A stretch of 64,000 nucleotides of DNA from Spirosoma taeanense (lineage in GTDB: Bacteria > Bacteroidota > Bacteroidia > Cytophagales > Spirosomataceae), in contig NZ_CP053435.1 of the NCBI RefSeq assembly GCF_013127955.1, forward strand, positions 2,542,001-2,606,000, read 5' to 3'. The position numbers were made by a program, and so were the translations under genes. Positions 18,110 through 27,852 of the stretch are shown here, piece by piece. The notes below the pieces were generated by a model. That model made no database searches. It had not been told where the DNA came from and worked only from the letters and a program-made list of their open reading frames with translations. The number at the start of each line of letters is the position of its first letter. Position 1 is the stretch's first letter.

Positions 18110-19687
18110 TTAGTTGGTTCTTGTGGGTTGATTTTTGCTCATCAGCTCAAACAGGAAATCGAGCGAGGCTGCATCGGGTAGGGGTTGCGCCTGAACGTTA
18201 TCGCCCAGCATCATCACCTGCTTGTCTTTGGTGGAGTAGGCGGGCCATTTTGGTAAACCCTTTCCGTTGGGGTTACCGTCTTTTACGAAATTCACCCAGT
18301 ACGTTGAGATCGTTTTCGCCAGCTCGTCGTCTTTGGCTTCCAGCGGACGCAGCTGGCGATCAATGAACCGCAGGTTGTCGTAGGCGTAGGCCACCTCGCC
18401 TGTGTGAAATGCGCCGTATCGGGCGTATTCGCCGGTGGCCGGAAGCTTTCGCGTGAAGCGATACACATACACGGGCTTGCCCTGCTGACTCTGCAGGTTC
18501 GCCCAGGCGTAGTTCTGAGCGCCAAAGATCATATCCCGCGAGATTTTCATCTGCGAAGCAGCTGCTTCATCGTCCGTACCGGCTGGATAATACCTGAGGA
18601 AATTCTGAGCATCGGCACCGTACTGCTGCTCAATCTGCTTCCGATACTCGTCTGCCTTTTTCGCCGGACCGAACGACATGCCTTCATCTTCATTCCAGCC
18701 CGTCAGTAACGTAATGGGGTTCGCTTTGCCCGTCGAAAAGATGGTCGCTATCGATTGGGGGAGTACGTAGCCGTCAACGATTGGGCCGCGCATACCCTGC
18801 GCTTTTTTTAGGATTTCGTCGGCTGGTTTGGCCCGGAGTTCGGCCAGCGACGTAGCGCCTAGAGCTTGCATGGTTTTTAGGCCACCCTCTTCGGCCTGTT
18901 GTAGCGTTGGGTTGGGCCGGGCCAGACTGGCTCCGCTCTCGGCAATGGCTTTGTTGAACAAACCTTTAGCTAAGGGCGAAGCAACGAGGGCATTGACGCT
19001 CATTGAACCCGCCGACTGACCGGCAATGGTTACGTTGTTGGGGTCGCCCCCAAACTGCGCAATGTTCTGCTTCACCCACTGCAGGGCGGCAATCTGATCC
19101 ATCAGGCCGTAATTCCCCGACGCGTTATGACCAGATTCTTTTGTCAGTTCCGGATGCGCCAGGAAACCAAACGGACCCACGCGATAGTTGGCGCTGACAA
19201 ACACGACGCCTTTCTTGGCCGTTGCTTCGCCGTCGTAAATAGGCACGTTGCTGCCACCGCTGTTGAAACCGCCCCCGTAAATCCAAACAAGCACCGGGCG
19301 TTTTTCTTTGGCCGATTTGGCCCCCGACCATACGTTTAGGTACAGGCAGTCCTCGCTGATGGGTTCTTTCGGAATTAGATACTCGGCGCTCCACGGACCA
19401 AACGGAGCCGGGGCACCCTGCATCGGGCTCGCTCCAAACTGATCGCATTTCCGAACACCCGACCAGGGCGTAACGGGTTGGGGCGCTTTCCAGCGGAGAT
19501 TGCCAACGGGTGGTGCGGCAAAGGGAATCCCTTTGAAAATCTGCACATCGCCGTCCTGGCTGGTGGTGCCGGAAATAAGCCCCCCGGTGACCTTTACGGT
19601 ATCCAATTCAGCCGTTACCGGAGCGAAGGCTATAAAGCCAAGCAGTCCGACGGACGCGAGGCATACGAATACAGTCGATCGTTTCAT
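18110..19687 (-). CDS. secreted type-B carboxylesterase (copy 2)
   Basis: Paralogue of the previous gene. I start it at 19687 (MKRSTVFVCLASVGLLGF), which gives a proper signal peptide ending APVTA; the longer frame upstream adds a non-signal leader that overlaps the neighbouring gene. Length is then 525 residues. Marks are IFKGIPFAAPPVG, DCLYLNVWSG, VWIYGGGF, Ser225 in GQSAGS and GAFHTGEVAYAY with the likely catalytic His. The start lies 2 bp after the stop of the first esterase, so translation is probably coupled. The closest well-studied relatives include para-nitrobenzyl esterase-like proteins. Confidence 0.88.
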   Translation of the reverse strand: MKRSTVFVCLASVGLLGFIAFAPVTAELDTVKVTGGLISGTTSQDGDVQIFKGIPFAAPPVGNLRWKAPQPVTPWSGVRKCDQFGASPMQGAPAPFGPWSAEYLIPKEPISEDCLYLNVWSGAKSAKEKRPVLVWIYGGGFNSGGSNVPIYDGEATAKKGVVFVSANYRVGPFGFLAHPELTKESGHNASGNYGLMDQIAALQWVKQNIAQFGGDPNNVTIAGQSAGSMSVNALVASPLAKGLFNKAIAESGASLARPNPTLQQAEEGGLKTMQALGATSLAELRAKPADEILKKAQGMRGPIVDGYVLPQSIATIFSTGKANPITLLTGWNEDEGMSFGPAKKADEYRKQIEQQYGADAQNFLRYYPAGTDDEAAASQMKISRDMIFGAQNYAWANLQSQQGKPVYVYRFTRKLPATGEYARYGAFHTGEVAYAYDNLRFIDRQLRPLEAKDDELAKTISTYWVNFVKDGNPNGKGLPKWPAYSTKDKQVMMLGDNVQAQPLPDAASLDFLFELMSKNQPTRTN

Positions 19688-19689
19688 GA

Positions 19690-20574
19690 TTAAGGAATAG
19701 CTACTTCGTTGGCTTTGAGAATCTTGCTGAAAAACAGGAGTTGGTAAGGCAGGGCGTTGCCCCAATACTCCCAGGTATGCGCGCCGGGACGCTCAATGTA
19801 GTCGTGGGGCGTTTTGTTTTCGACCAGCCGTCGGTGCAGATCGCGGTTTGTTTCAATCAGAAAATCATCGACGCCAATATCCAGAATGAGGGGCAGGTTG
19901 TTCGCTTTAAGCTTGTCGGCGAGGGTGACCATCGTATAGCCGGGATACGGTACGTCGCCTTCTTTGGCAGGTCCCAGCAGTTTCGCAAAATTCTCCGCGC
20001 GGGACTTAGCGAACTCGGCGGGTACTTTCCAACTGGCCGTATTGATGTTCATCACCCCGCTCATGCTGCCGGCAGCCGCATACAGCTCCGGGTGGCGGCT
20101 CGAAATAAACATGGCTCCGTGTCCACCCATCGAGAGGCCCGCGATAACCCGGCCTTTTTTGTCGCGGACGGTGCGGTACGTATTGTCAATTTTTTCGATT
20201 AGCTCTCTGGAAATAAACGTCTCAAACTGACTGGTTCTAACCAGAGGGCTGTCAAAATAATAGCTGGTTGGGTCGCCGTCGGGCGTAACGATGATCAGAT
20301 TGTACTGATCGGCCATGCGGTGCAGCAGGGTTTTGTCGGGCACCTTGGTCAGCCAGTCGCGGAAACTGCCTGTGCCCCCATGGAGCAGATACAGCACCGG
20401 GAAGGACTGCTTTTTTGCTTTTCGGTACGTTTCGGGCAAGACCACAGCCGCCCGGAGGGTCCGGTTCATGCTGGCGCTTGAGACGTCGAGCGTATCGACT
20501 TTGGCCGCTACCGCATTGAGCGACAACAGGCACCCGATCAGGAGAATAGAGGCTTTGGAAAAGGGTCTGGGCAT
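19690..20574 (-). CDS. secreted putative esterase (PF00756-like), tandem copy 1
   Basis: Exported esterase of the esterase D / feruloyl-esterase-like alpha/beta hydrolase family, 294 residues, signal peptide 1-24. The nucleophile is Ser148 in GLSMGGHG. The oxyanion region is LYLLHGGTGSF, and the catalytic His sits in ERPGAHTWEYW near residue 268. It is the third of three head-to-tail paralogues separated by 1-3 bp. Compared with copies 2 and 3 it is the most diverged in the middle (NINTASWKV replaces the DLNPANW-like stretch). Likely deacylates sugars or releases phenolic acids. Confidence 0.88.
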   Translation of the reverse strand: MPRPFSKASILLIGCLLSLNAVAAKVDTLDVSSASMNRTLRAAVVLPETYRKAKKQSFPVLYLLHGGTGSFRDWLTKVPDKTLLHRMADQYNLIIVTPDGDPTSYYFDSPLVRTSQFETFISRELIEKIDNTYRTVRDKKGRVIAGLSMGGHGAMFISSRHPELYAAAGSMSGVMNINTASWKVPAEFAKSRAENFAKLLGPAKEGDVPYPGYTMVTLADKLKANNLPLILDIGVDDFLIETNRDLHRRLVENKTPHDYIERPGAHTWEYWGNALPYQLLFFSKILKANEVAIP

Positions 20575-20575
20575 A

Positions 20576-21487
20576 TTACTGGGCAGTGGAGCCGTTTGCT
20601 TTCAGGACGTTGCTAAAGAATAAAACGTGATTAGGCAGTGAGTTCTGCCAGTACTCCCAGGAATGACCGCCGGGGCGTTCGGAGTAATCATGGGGTGTCT
20701 GGTTGAACACTAACCGTCGGTGCAGTTCACGATTCGGCTCAATCAGGAAGTCGTCCACACCGCAGTCGATAACCAGCCTCAGGCCATTGGCTTTCATCTT
20801 ATCGGCCATGCCAACCACGGAGTAAGCCGCCCAGCCGTCCGCCGACTGCTCGTAGGAGCCCAGAATTTTCTCAAACTCGCGTTTAATATTTTTTGTGGGG
20901 TCGGGAGGCAGCTTCCAGGTAGTCATATCCGGATTTAACGCTCCGCTCATACTGCCAGCCGCGCAGTACAGATCAGGGTGGCGCGTCGCTAGGTATAACG
21001 CGCCATAACCGCCCATGCTCAGGCCCGTAATGACGCGTCCCTTTTTATCCCGTATTGTGCGATAGGTGTTGTCAATTTTATCAATTACGTCTTTGGTTAG
21101 GTAGGTTTCAAACTGACTGTTCTGCAGGATCGGGCTGTCCAGATAATAGCTGAACACGTCTCCTTCGGGCATGACGATAATCAGGTTATACTGGTCGGCC
21201 AGTCGGTGCAGCAATGTTTTGTCCGGCGTTTTTGCCAACCAGTCGTTGAAGTGGCCGTAGCCGCCATGCAGCAGGTACAGCACAGGATAAGCCGTCTGCG
21301 CGGCTGCCTTTTTGCTTTTGGCTGATCCGGCAGCGGCATACGAGTCCGGCAAAACCACAGCCGCCCGGAGGGTCTTTTTCATGCCTGCACTCGGAATGTC
21401 GAGCGTATCGACTCTGGCCGCAAACGTCTTCAGCGAAAAAAGACAACCCAGCGCAATGAACAGAAATTTAATACAGGGTTTCAGCAT
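20576..21487 (-). CDS. secreted putative esterase (PF00756-like), tandem copy 2
   Basis: Second of three tandem esterase paralogues, 303 residues, signal peptide 1-23. Ser157 in GLSMGGYG is the nucleophile, and the His lies in ERPGGHSWEYW. It differs from its sisters by a short Ala/Lys insertion (AAAGSAKSKKAAAQ, ~residues 51-64) just before the oxyanion loop LYLLHGGYG. That insertion could alter the active-site rim. The start is 3 bp after the stop of copy 3. Conserved DNQYNLIIV-like and FETYL blocks are shared by all three. Confidence 0.88.
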   Translation of the reverse strand: MLKPCIKFLFIALGCLFSLKTFAARVDTLDIPSAGMKKTLRAAVVLPDSYAAAGSAKSKKAAAQTAYPVLYLLHGGYGHFNDWLAKTPDKTLLHRLADQYNLIIVMPEGDVFSYYLDSPILQNSQFETYLTKDVIDKIDNTYRTIRDKKGRVITGLSMGGYGALYLATRHPDLYCAAGSMSGALNPDMTTWKLPPDPTKNIKREFEKILGSYEQSADGWAAYSVVGMADKMKANGLRLVIDCGVDDFLIEPNRELHRRLVFNQTPHDYSERPGGHSWEYWQNSLPNHVLFFSNVLKANGSTAQ

Positions 21488-21490
21488 GGA

Positions 21491-22366
21491 TTATTGAGCA
21501 AGGGTACCGTTGGCTTTCAGGACTTTCTGGAAAAACAGGACATGATAGGGCAGTGAGTTCTGCCAATACTCCCAGGTGTGGCCACCGGGCCGTTCGGTAT
21601 AATCATGCTCAACCTTGCTGTAAACCAGCCGCCGGTGTAATTCACGGTTCGGCTCGATCAGGAAATCGTCCACGCCACAGTCGATGATCAGCTTCTGACC
21701 ATTGGCTTTGATTTTATCGGTCATGTTCACAACCGAGTTAGCCGCGTAGTAGTCGGGTGTTGACCCCATGGGGCCCAGAATTCGGGTGAAGCCTGGTTCA
21801 ATGCGTTTGGCAAATTCCGGATCAATGCGCCAGTTAGCCGGATTTAAATCCAGAGCGCCACTCATGCTACCTGCGGCACAATACAGTTCCGGATGGCGGG
21901 TAGCCAGGTACAGCGCGCCGTGTCCGCCCATCGAGAGACCCGTAATTACCCGGCCTTTTCGGTCGCGGATGGTGCGGTAGGTGTTGTCGATTTTGTCGAC
22001 TACTTCTTTTGCTACGTAAGTCTCGAACAGGTTATCCTTCTGAACCGGGCTATCCAGATACCCGCCGAGCCGTTCGCCTTCGGGCATGACGATAATCAGG
22101 TTATACTGATCGGCCAGCTTATGCACGAGCATCTTGTCGGGTGTTTGTTTCAGCCAGTCGCTGAAGGTTCCACCGCCCCCGTGCAGCAGGTACAGCACCG
22201 GGAAAGCCGTTTTGCTTTTGGCGTACGATTCCGGCAGAACTACGGCCGCGCGCATGGTTCGATTCATGGCGGCACTGGGCACGTCGAGCGAATCAACTTT
22301 CGCGCAGATTCCGGTGAATGATAAACCCAACAGGCTGATCGAAAGGAAGAGACGGGTTAAATACAT
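21491..22366 (-). CDS. secreted putative esterase (PF00756-like), tandem copy 3
   Basis: First-transcribed of the three tandem esterases, 291 residues, with a signal peptide (1-22). Ser145 lies in GLSMGGHG, the oxyanion loop is LYLLHGGGG, and the catalytic His is in ERPGGHTWEYW. It follows the GH106-type gene by 40 bp, so the rhamnosidase and esterases are probably one transcript. Retention of the serine and histidine motifs in all three copies suggests each is active, perhaps on different acyl groups. Confidence 0.88.
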   Translation of the reverse strand: MYLTRLFLSISLLGLSFTGICAKVDSLDVPSAAMNRTMRAAVVLPESYAKSKTAFPVLYLLHGGGGTFSDWLKQTPDKMLVHKLADQYNLIIVMPEGERLGGYLDSPVQKDNLFETYVAKEVVDKIDNTYRTIRDRKGRVITGLSMGGHGALYLATRHPELYCAAGSMSGALDLNPANWRIDPEFAKRIEPGFTRILGPMGSTPDYYAANSVVNMTDKIKANGQKLIIDCGVDDFLIEPNRELHRRLVYSKVEHDYTERPGGHTWEYWQNSLPYHVLFFQKVLKANGTLAQ

Positions 22367-22406
22367 GGGGGCAGGGGGTGTTTAAATGAATAGATTTTTC
22401 AATTGA

Positions 22407-25400
22407 TCAAACTACATCGGGTTGCCTCAGGTAGGCCATGCGCAGCGTAACCGGCCCAATCAACCCGGCTTCGAGTAAGGGCGAATCTTTATCGTAGTGT
22501 TTCCAGGTCGTGAAGGTTACACGGCCGTCGTTAGGTTTGGGTTTGCCCTGTTTATACCAGTCCGGCAGTTCCTGAATAGCGCCATTACTCAAACTGGCAA
22601 ATCCGCTGGCTCCTCCGCCAGCCGTAAACTTGTCGACATCGGGTAGTTGAGCGTCGCCAATCAGGCGGTTGGGCCACTGATTCGTTACCCGCACTTCCAG
22701 TTGGTTGGTCCCGGCTTTAACGGCATCGGTAATGTCTACCCGGTAGGGTCGCTTCCAGAGTGTACCCAAGTCTTTGCCATTAACCCGTACGGCGGCAAGC
22801 ACCTCCACGCTGCCTAAATCCAGAAACAGGCGTTTGCTGGCCGACAGGGCAGAGGCCGGAACGGAAAACGACTGGCTATAGGTAGCCGTGCCGGAGAAAT
22901 AGCGCACTCCTGCTTCGGGATGTGTATGCAGGGATTGAAGTTCAGGCAGGGTAATCTGCGCCGGAGCGCCCAGATTGGGCGGAAAACTAACCTGCCAGGG
23001 TTGGGTTAATGGAATGGGTTTTTCCAACTTGTCAACCTGAAAGGGGGTTTCCTTACCGCTGTTGCTTAGAAGCGTATAGCGCCCGTTCTGCCAGAAGAGC
23101 AGCCCCGGTTTCTCGCCTGCGGCAGCCTCAACTAGCGGTGTCTGTTGGTGGCTAAGCGGCCGGCTGGCCGCCAGTTGCTGAATGCGGTCGGCCGGGAGTA
23201 CTTCCGTATAGAGTTGCGGCTCGCTCATATCGCCGTTATAATACGACGCGCCGTCGCTGAGATACGCCTGCCCCAAGCCAGGGTGCACAATAGCCCCGGC
23301 GCTCTTGCCTTGCTGAATCAGTTTACCATTGACAAACACCGATGGTATGCCATCCTGATACACAATGGCTATATGACTCCATCCGGAGAGTGAGGCCGGA
23401 GCTGCCAGCACCATGGCGGGGACGCCTGCGCCCCGCTCCCAAACCGCTACGCCGTTGCGACCAATGGCTAACCCGCAGGTGGTGTGCCCGGAACCATACA
23501 ATTCCTGTCCCGAAGCCGGGTAAATGGCGTAATTATCCGTCCAGGGGGCGGCAACGCCTTCCATCAGGCCACGAGTGCTGAGCATTACGTTCAGCTCCGG
23601 TTTCGCCCAAAGACTAAGGGTAAAGTTGTTCGTTACGTCTTTGTATAGCTTGCGGGAATTAGCTGAAAACGGTTTCGTGGTCAGTAGGGGCGTTCGGTCT
23701 TTCAGAACCGCCTGGATGCGTTTAGGAGCGGCCGGTGAGCGGAACACGACGAATACAGAACCGGCCGGACTCAATACGAGTGGCATTCTGACACGGCCAT
23801 CGGTCAGCTCATACACACTAACGGGCGTAATCTGGCCGGTATCGGCGTCCCATAGTTCGGGTTGTCTGCCCGCCACCCGGAAGGTGCAGACCAGTTCTTC
23901 CGTCGTACGGCGCTGATTGGCCAGGAAGTAAACATCGGTGTCATTGATCCGGCGATGAATAAACGTAATGGGCGCATCGCCCGAGCGGGACGAAACGTCA
24001 ACATCCGGTTTTATGGCCAGGGTTTGCAGAAGGGTAGTCAGCGGCTGTCCCCAGAATACGCGCCCCTTGCCAAGTCGGTTTTCGCCAGCGGAGGAGCCGT
24101 TGCCTGTGCCCCAAAGCTCCGACATAATCTGCCGAAATTCGGCATCGCCGTTGGCCGCACTCTGCAGACCCAGCGAATGTTCAGGACGGTTGCCTACCAC
24201 GAGCAGACCCTGATTGACGAGATCACGAAGTTTTTTCAGCAACGGAAGGCTCAGGCTTTTAGTATTCTGGAGCAGGAGCACCCGGTAACGCAGGCCATCG
24301 GGTAAGGTCAGTTGATTGTTTGCTACGGTGGCCCGCTTAAGAATCGTTTCGCCGTTGATCAGGTCGTAATCATAGCCGGTCGGTGGAATAGGCGTCAACT
24401 CCTCCGGTCCTGCTTTGGCATAGGCATTTCCTTCCTCGCCGGTGAAGTAAGCCAGGTCGGCCACAAACAAACCTTGCTGTAGCAGGCTCTGGCAACGCGA
24501 CAAATAGCTGATCCAGGCTTTACCGGGTTTCCACCAGGTATTCGTCCGGTCGAAGTGAATACCCCAGGGGCCCATGGTCATGCCGGGCAGGGCCGTAGGA
24601 TGAGGCTGGTGAGCGTACCGGTGGAAGATGACCCGGTTCAGCCCCTGCGTAAACAGCTTGTCGCCCAGGGCTTTCATGCCAAACGGGTATTCCTGCCAGC
24701 GGGCCGATTCCGGCTCGCCCGTGAACGCTTCGGCACCGACTACCTGAAAGCCATCGCTCCGCTGACCGTTGATATGAGCAATGGATGCCGCCAGTTTCGT
24801 GGTTCGGCGCATAGTCCAGTTGTTCTGAAACAGGGACGACAAACCGTTCCAGAACTCCCCCATGTTAACGTCCACCCGGGAGCCAATCTGCATTTCTTCC
24901 ATAGGGCCCCGATCGTACGGCTCCGTGTAGGAAATCAGACCGTGCTGATGGCATAACTTGGTCAGTTGTCCGTAATAATTATCCGCAATCAGATCGGCCT
25001 GCGTCCGGCGGAGGTCCCAGAGAAACCGCTCGGTGGTATCTACACTGTCGATCAGGCGGCCCGTCAGGGCGGGTAGGTAGCGCAGCAGATCATAGCCGCT
25101 GCGTTGCTGAAAAACCTGCTCAAAGCCGGGCGTCCAGTTTTGCATACCTACTTCATAGCTATCGATGAGCAGACCGACTTTTCCTTTTTTGGCCAGCGGT
25201 TGCAGCGTCGGCAGCAGGTTTTCCATCATCTTATTGAAGTGGAACGTAATGGCCGCCTGACTATACTTATCGCATTCGAGACCAACGCCGGTATCCGGAG
25301 CCGAGCGGTTCAGGGTGCCGGTGGGCGTAAAGCCAACCCGTAAAATAGTCCAGTTACCCGCCGGCGCATTCCAGCTAAGCTGGCCGTCTTTGTCTAAGTT

Positions 25401-26477
25401 CGTGGTCAGGTTAACGATGGCGGACAGCGGAATAACCGACCCGGCTGCGGGTGTCGCTGTGTGCGGTTTTATCCCGGCTGAGCCACTAAACTGAAAGTTC
25501 GTTTTTTTCCGCCAGTCGGTTAATCGGTCAGCACCCGAGAGCCGGACCTGAGCGTAATGAAGCGGCTGAGCGGAAGAAAGCCGGAAGTAGCGTGCGGTGG
25601 TGGCCGGAAACTCCGCCAGTACGAAGCCATCGCTGACACTGGCCGTTGTGAGTTTCCGAAATTCAACGCCGTCACTGGATGCTTCGACCGTAACGGCTGG
25701 TCCGCCCCCAAAGCCACCCCCGCCCCCGCCAACGCGGGTGCCCAAAAAGCCAATCGAACGGGCTTCGTAGGGTTGGGTCAGCTCCAGTTGCAGATACGCG
25801 GCCGGACTGCCTTCGGCTTTCGTAATCGTTACGCCCTTTGGGTCTTCGCCCGTGAGTTGCTTCAGATCAATCGGCCCGGCGCCGGATGTAGCCTTGCTGA
25901 CCAGATCGGTCAGGTCGGCTTCGCCGGTCAAGGCCGGAAACGCCAGAACCGCCACGTCCTGATACCGGTCGAGTTTTGAATAGGGTCGGGGGAGGTTTAG
26001 CTGAACCGCTTTTCCACCCGTTACGTGGGTTTCGCTCCAGGTCATTTCCTGCATACCTAGCTCGGGGGTTATCCACGGTCCACCACTCGACGACCAGCCG
26101 GGACAATTGTGCATGGTGAACTCAAGCCCCAGACGGTCGGCCTCCCGGATCGTGTGTTCTTTCAGCGCCAGCCACTCCGGACTTAAATACTGGATGGGGC
26201 CTTTCGGAATGCCCGTACCGGCGTCGAAATTCTGGAAGCCACCCAGGCCGATTTCCTTCATCGCTTCCAGGTCTAATGTAATTCCCTCGCGGGTTACGTT
26301 GCCGTTCATCCAGTGCCACCAAGTTTGGGGACGTGCCGAATGAGGTGGGTTCTGGAAGCTATTGAGCAGCGAGCCTGCTTTGGGTGTCTGATTGCCAAAC
26401 TGCACCAGACCGGTTGGGGTAATGAGTGCCACAAGGCCGGCGGCAGAGCTATTTTTTAAGAATTGACGGCGTTTCAT
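22407..26477 (-). CDS. large GH106-like alpha-L-rhamnosidase with LamG and sugar-binding domains
   Basis: Secreted glycoside hydrolase of 1356 residues, best matched to the family annotated as alpha-L-rhamnosidase (GH106 and relatives). The N-terminus is a twin-arginine-like signal ([20 protein letters not shown]). The barrel starts at ~50 with [25 protein letters not shown] and carries [16 protein letters not shown], both typical. A discoidin-like insert lies at ~240-325. A concanavalin/LamG domain is inserted at ~945-1090 ([15 protein letters not shown]-like turns, [11 protein letters not shown]). A beta-sandwich sugar-binding domain follows at ~1200-1300 ([20 protein letters not shown]). 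It heads the esterase operon and faces the divergent NrtR regulator, so it is probably that regulator's target. Exact specificity is not certain. Confidence 0.85.
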   Translation of the reverse strand: MKRRQFLKNSSAAGLVALITPTGLVQFGNQTPKAGSLLNSFQNPPHSARPQTWWHWMNGNVTREGITLDLEAMKEIGLGGFQNFDAGTGIPKGPIQYLSPEWLALKEHTIREADRLGLEFTMHNCPGWSSSGGPWITPELGMQEMTWSETHVTGGKAVQLNLPRPYSKLDRYQDVAVLAFPALTGEADLTDLVSKATSGAGPIDLKQLTGEDPKGVTITKAEGSPAAYLQLELTQPYEARSIGFLGTRVGGGGGGFGGGPAVTVEASSDGVEFRKLTTASVSDGFVLAEFPATTARYFRLSSAQPLHYAQVRLSGADRLTDWRKKTNFQFSGSAGIKPHTATPAAGSVIPLSAIVNLTTNLDKDGQLSWNAPAGNWTILRVGFTPTGTLNRSAPDTGVGLECDKYSQAAITFHFNKMMENLLPTLQPLAKKGKVGLLIDSYEVGMQNWTPGFEQVFQQRSGYDLLRYLPALTGRLIDSVDTTERFLWDLRRTQADLIADNYYGQLTKLCHQHGLISYTEPYDRGPMEEMQIGSRVDVNMGEFWNGLSSLFQNNWTMRRTTKLAASIAHINGQRSDGFQVVGAEAFTGEPESARWQEYPFGMKALGDKLFTQGLNRVIFHRYAHQPHPTALPGMTMGPWGIHFDRTNTWWKPGKAWISYLSRCQSLLQQGLFVADLAYFTGEEGNAYAKAGPEELTPIPPTGYDYDLINGETILKRATVANNQLTLPDGLRYRVLLLQNTKSLSLPLLKKLRDLVNQGLLVVGNRPEHSLGLQSAANGDAEFRQIMSELWGTGNGSSAGENRLGKGRVFWGQPLTTLLQTLAIKPDVDVSSRSGDAPITFIHRRINDTDVYFLANQRRTTEELVCTFRVAGRQPELWDADTGQITPVSVYELTDGRVRMPLVLSPAGSVFVVFRSPAAPKRIQAVLKDRTPLLTTKPFSANSRKLYKDVTNNFTLSLWAKPELNVMLSTRGLMEGVAAPWTDNYAIYPASGQELYGSGHTTCGLAIGRNGVAVWERGAGVPAMVLAAPASLSGWSHIAIVYQDGIPSVFVNGKLIQQGKSAGAIVHPGLGQAYLSDGASYYNGDMSEPQLYTEVLPADRIQQLAASRPLSHQQTPLVEAAAGEKPGLLFWQNGRYTLLSNSGKETPFQVDKLEKPIPLTQPWQVSFPPNLGAPAQITLPELQSLHTHPEAGVRYFSGTATYSQSFSVPASALSASKRLFLDLGSVEVLAAVRVNGKDLGTLWKRPYRVDITDAVKAGTNQLEVRVTNQWPNRLIGDAQLPDVDKFTAGGGASGFASLSNGAIQELPDWYKQGKPKPNDGRVTFTTWKHYDKDSPLLEAGLIGPVTLRMAYLRQPDVV

Positions 26478-26562
26478 AAACGGCTAAGGGCGTGCGTATA
26501 AACGAACCTACGCACAAGTAAATAAAAACTCTGGGCGGCAGAGATAATGAACTCTCTGTTAT

Positions 26563-26585
26563 CTTTACGTCAAAAGTACACAAAG
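26563..26585. promoter_or_regulatory. candidate NrtR operator, upstream copy
   Basis: Inverted repeat CTTTACGT-N7-ACACAAAG: six of eight positions of the right arm match the complement of the left. It starts 27 bp before the perfect copy below and has the same 23-bp length, so both could be bound on one DNA face region. Confidence 0.5.
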
Positions 26586-26589
26586 AAAT

Positions 26590-26612
26590 CTTTACGTTCA
26601 AACTACGTAAAG
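26590..26612. promoter_or_regulatory. candidate NrtR operator, perfect 23-bp inverted repeat
   Basis: CTTTACGT-N7-ACGTAAAG, both arms perfect, in the 152-bp divergent region between the rhamnosidase and the Nudix-type regulator. NrtR regulators bind palindromes of about this length and usually lie next to their targets, so this is a good candidate operator. Confidence 0.6.
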
Positions 26613-26629
26613 TCATATTATAAGATTTT

Positions 26630-27391
26630 ATGATGGATTCTAAGGACCCGGTGGTTCAGTATTACCAGGAGGTTTCTGAACAGTGCATCCACTACCTGTC
26701 TATTGACGGGGTCATCTTTGGCTTTCATCAGAATCAGCTGAAGGTGTTGCTGCTGCGCTGGAAAGGAACGAATGAATGGAGTTTACCGGGCGGATTTATC
26801 CGAAAAGCGGAATCGGTTGATAAAGCGGCCCAGCGGATTATGCAGGAGCGAACGGGTTTACAAGAACTTTACCTTCGGCAGTTTCACGTCTTCGGCGAAG
26901 CGCTGCGTTACGATCAGGAAGCAACCTGGCAAAAAATAAACCTGCCAATTAAAGGCGTCAACTGGTCGGAACGAACCATTTCACTAGGGTATTACGCCCT
27001 GGTCGAGCATTCGAAAGTTGTTCCCACGCCGGATTTCCTAACCGAAGAATGTCGCTGGTGGAGCTTGGAAGAAATTCCCGCTCTTCTGTTCGATCATAAC
27101 CACATCATCGAGGTTGCGCTTCAGTCGCTGCGCAGCCAGTTGGGTGATTTACCGATCAGTCATTTACTGCCCGACATATTCACGATTCCCGAGTTGCAGC
27201 GGCTGCACGAAACGATTCTGGGTCATCCGCTCGATGCCCGCAATTTTTATAAGAAAGTGATGGCTTCCAATGTGTTGCAGCGACTTTCGGAGCGACGGGC
27301 GGGTACTCCGCACAAAGCGCCGTATCTATACCGATTCAGAACAGGTTCGACATCGGCCGAACCATACTCAGGCATTGACTACGTAGACTGA
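26630..27391 (+). CDS. NrtR-family transcriptional regulator with degenerate Nudix domain
   Basis: Two-domain regulator of 253 residues: a Nudix fold (~18-150) and a C-terminal winged helix (~165-245, FTIPELQRLHETILG, ARNFYKKVMASNVLQR). The Nudix box at 55-77 keeps the first Glu (E61) but reads R-I-M-Q-E-R where the consensus is R-E-U-x-E-E, so two of the three metal-binding glutamates are lost (I70, R74). Hydrolase activity is therefore unlikely, and the fold probably senses a ligand. In Bacteroidota, NrtR-family proteins such as AraR control sugar use (known), which fits the divergent rhamnosidase-esterase operon. Two inverted repeats lie in front of it. Confidence 0.88.
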   Translation: MMDSKDPVVQYYQEVSEQCIHYLSIDGVIFGFHQNQLKVLLLRWKGTNEWSLPGGFIRKAESVDKAAQRIMQERTGLQELYLRQFHVFGEALRYDQEATWQKINLPIKGVNWSERTISLGYYALVEHSKVVPTPDFLTEECRWWSLEEIPALLFDHNHIIEVALQSLRSQLGDLPISHLLPDIFTIPELQRLHETILGHPLDARNFYKKVMASNVLQRLSERRAGTPHKAPYLYRFRTGSTSAEPYSGIDYVD

Positions 27392-27413
27392 ATGCTGAAC
27401 CAGACCGGGTGTC

Positions 27414-27454
27414 TGGCGGCTGCGCTGATGTGAACGGCTTCGTTAAAGCCGCCA
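27414..27454. terminator. inverted repeat between convergent genes
   Basis: TGGCGGCT / AGCCGCCA with a 25-nt loop lies between the convergent regulator and response-regulator genes. No T-run follows, so termination by it is only a guess. Confidence 0.35.
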
Positions 27455-27459
27455 GGTCG

Positions 27460-27852
27460 TTACTGTGCCCGCCAGCAGTCGCTGATCGAAGCCAGCACAT
27501 CGGATAGCGACTGAAAATCAGCGGGTTTAGTCAGAAAACCATCCGCCCCCAGGGCATAGGAGCGTTCGCGGTCATTCTGGTGATCAGAAGTGGTCAGGAT
27601 AATGGTTGGAATAGCCGTCCAGTCCGGATGTTTTTTCAGAACTGCTAAGGTCTCAAAGCCATTCATGAACGGCATATTCAGATCGAGCAGGATGAGGTCG
27701 GGCAGCGCATGGGGCTGGCCGTTAAGCTGATGGATCAGTGCGCTGCCGTTATGAAACGACCGTAGTTCGCAATTGGCTTTAGGCCGTAGGGTATGCTGAA
27801 CCAGAAAACAGTCGTCTTCATCATCATCAACTAAGAAAATTAACTGCTTCAT
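27460..27852 (-). CDS. single-domain response regulator (CheY/Rcp1-like)
   Basis: Stand-alone phosphoreceiver domain, 130 residues from the start at 27852 (MKQLIFLVDDDEDD); the longer frame upstream adds a leader not seen in receivers. The acidic pocket is DDDEDD at ~9-14, the phosphorylated Asp is D57 in LLDLNMP, the Thr/Ser switch is in LTTS and the Lys is in TKPAD. There is no output domain, so it must act by protein contact. No kinase is adjacent. In Cytophagales such single receivers are common partners of hybrid or orphan histidine kinases. Confidence 0.9.
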   Translation of the reverse strand: MKQLIFLVDDDEDDCFLVQHTLRPKANCELRSFHNGSALIHQLNGQPHALPDLILLDLNMPFMNGFETLAVLKKHPDWTAIPTIILTTSDHQNDRERSYALGADGFLTKPADFQSLSDVLASISDCWRAQ

